5,030 bases of DNA from contig CAAGIS010000196.1 of the NCBI GenBank assembly GCA_900769985.1, positions 1-5,030 on the forward strand, in the 5' to 3' direction. Position numbers and translations under genes: made by a program. Shown here one piece after another: positions 4,993-5,030 of the stretch. Position 1 is the first letter of the stretch. Each line of letters begins with the position of its first letter. The notes beneath the pieces were generated by a model. That model was not told the DNA's origin. It was given only the letters and a program-made list of their open reading frames with translations, and searched no databases. This DNA is from Spirochaetia bacterium (lineage in GTDB: Bacteria; Spirochaetota; Spirochaetia; Treponematales; Treponemataceae).

Positions 4993-5030
4993 ATAAATAA
5001 AACTCTACTCTGGAATGTATGTGTATGTTT

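Overview
The window looks like a chromosomal segment of a low-GC, host-associated spirochaete, most likely a gut or oral Treponema. The grounds are the relaxed lipoprotein signals (L-F-S-C and F-F-G-C), the strongly A/T-biased codons, and a PD-(D/E)XK nuclease/'transposase' of the family first catalogued in Treponema denticola. The genus call is inference; there is no rRNA or marker gene here.

Minus strand, positions 31-3509: a two-gene transcription unit. A 242-residue lipoprotein of unknown function (2781-3509) comes first. After 20 bp follows a 909-residue lipid-anchored type I pullulanase (31-2760) with a CBM41-like starch-binding domain, a CBM48-like domain and a complete GH13 catalytic set. 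Both have good Shine-Dalgarno sites. Together they look like a surface apparatus for debranching starch, glycogen or pullulan, with the small lipoprotein as a possible accessory factor.

Positions 3510-3853 are a divergent intergenic region with no convincing gene. It holds one arm of a 27-bp inverted repeat, a 144-bp REP/MITE-like element with terminal inverted repeats, phased A/T tracts, and two dyads just before the nuclease gene.

Plus strand, positions 3887-4735: an Rpn-family nuclease of 282 residues. Its start is placed at 3887, not at the upstream ATG at 3854, because of a well-spaced AGGAG. Inside it, a GGAGG 6 nt before an in-frame ATG at 4529 would allow separate translation of the last 68 residues. 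This is the arrangement described for Rpn antiphage toxins (RpnL) with intragenic antitoxins (RpnS), and it is the most interesting signal in the window.

Positions 4736-5030 are non-coding and highly structured: the second arm of the 27-bp inverted repeat directly after the nuclease stop, then two diverged copies of a 59-bp hairpin unit flanking a perfect 24-bp palindrome and a small hairpin, then a good sigma-70-type promoter pointing out of the window. The nuclease and the REP-like element are therefore bracketed by matching inverted repeats 1,225 bp apart, which suggests a mobile or recombinogenic module beside the pullulanase operon.
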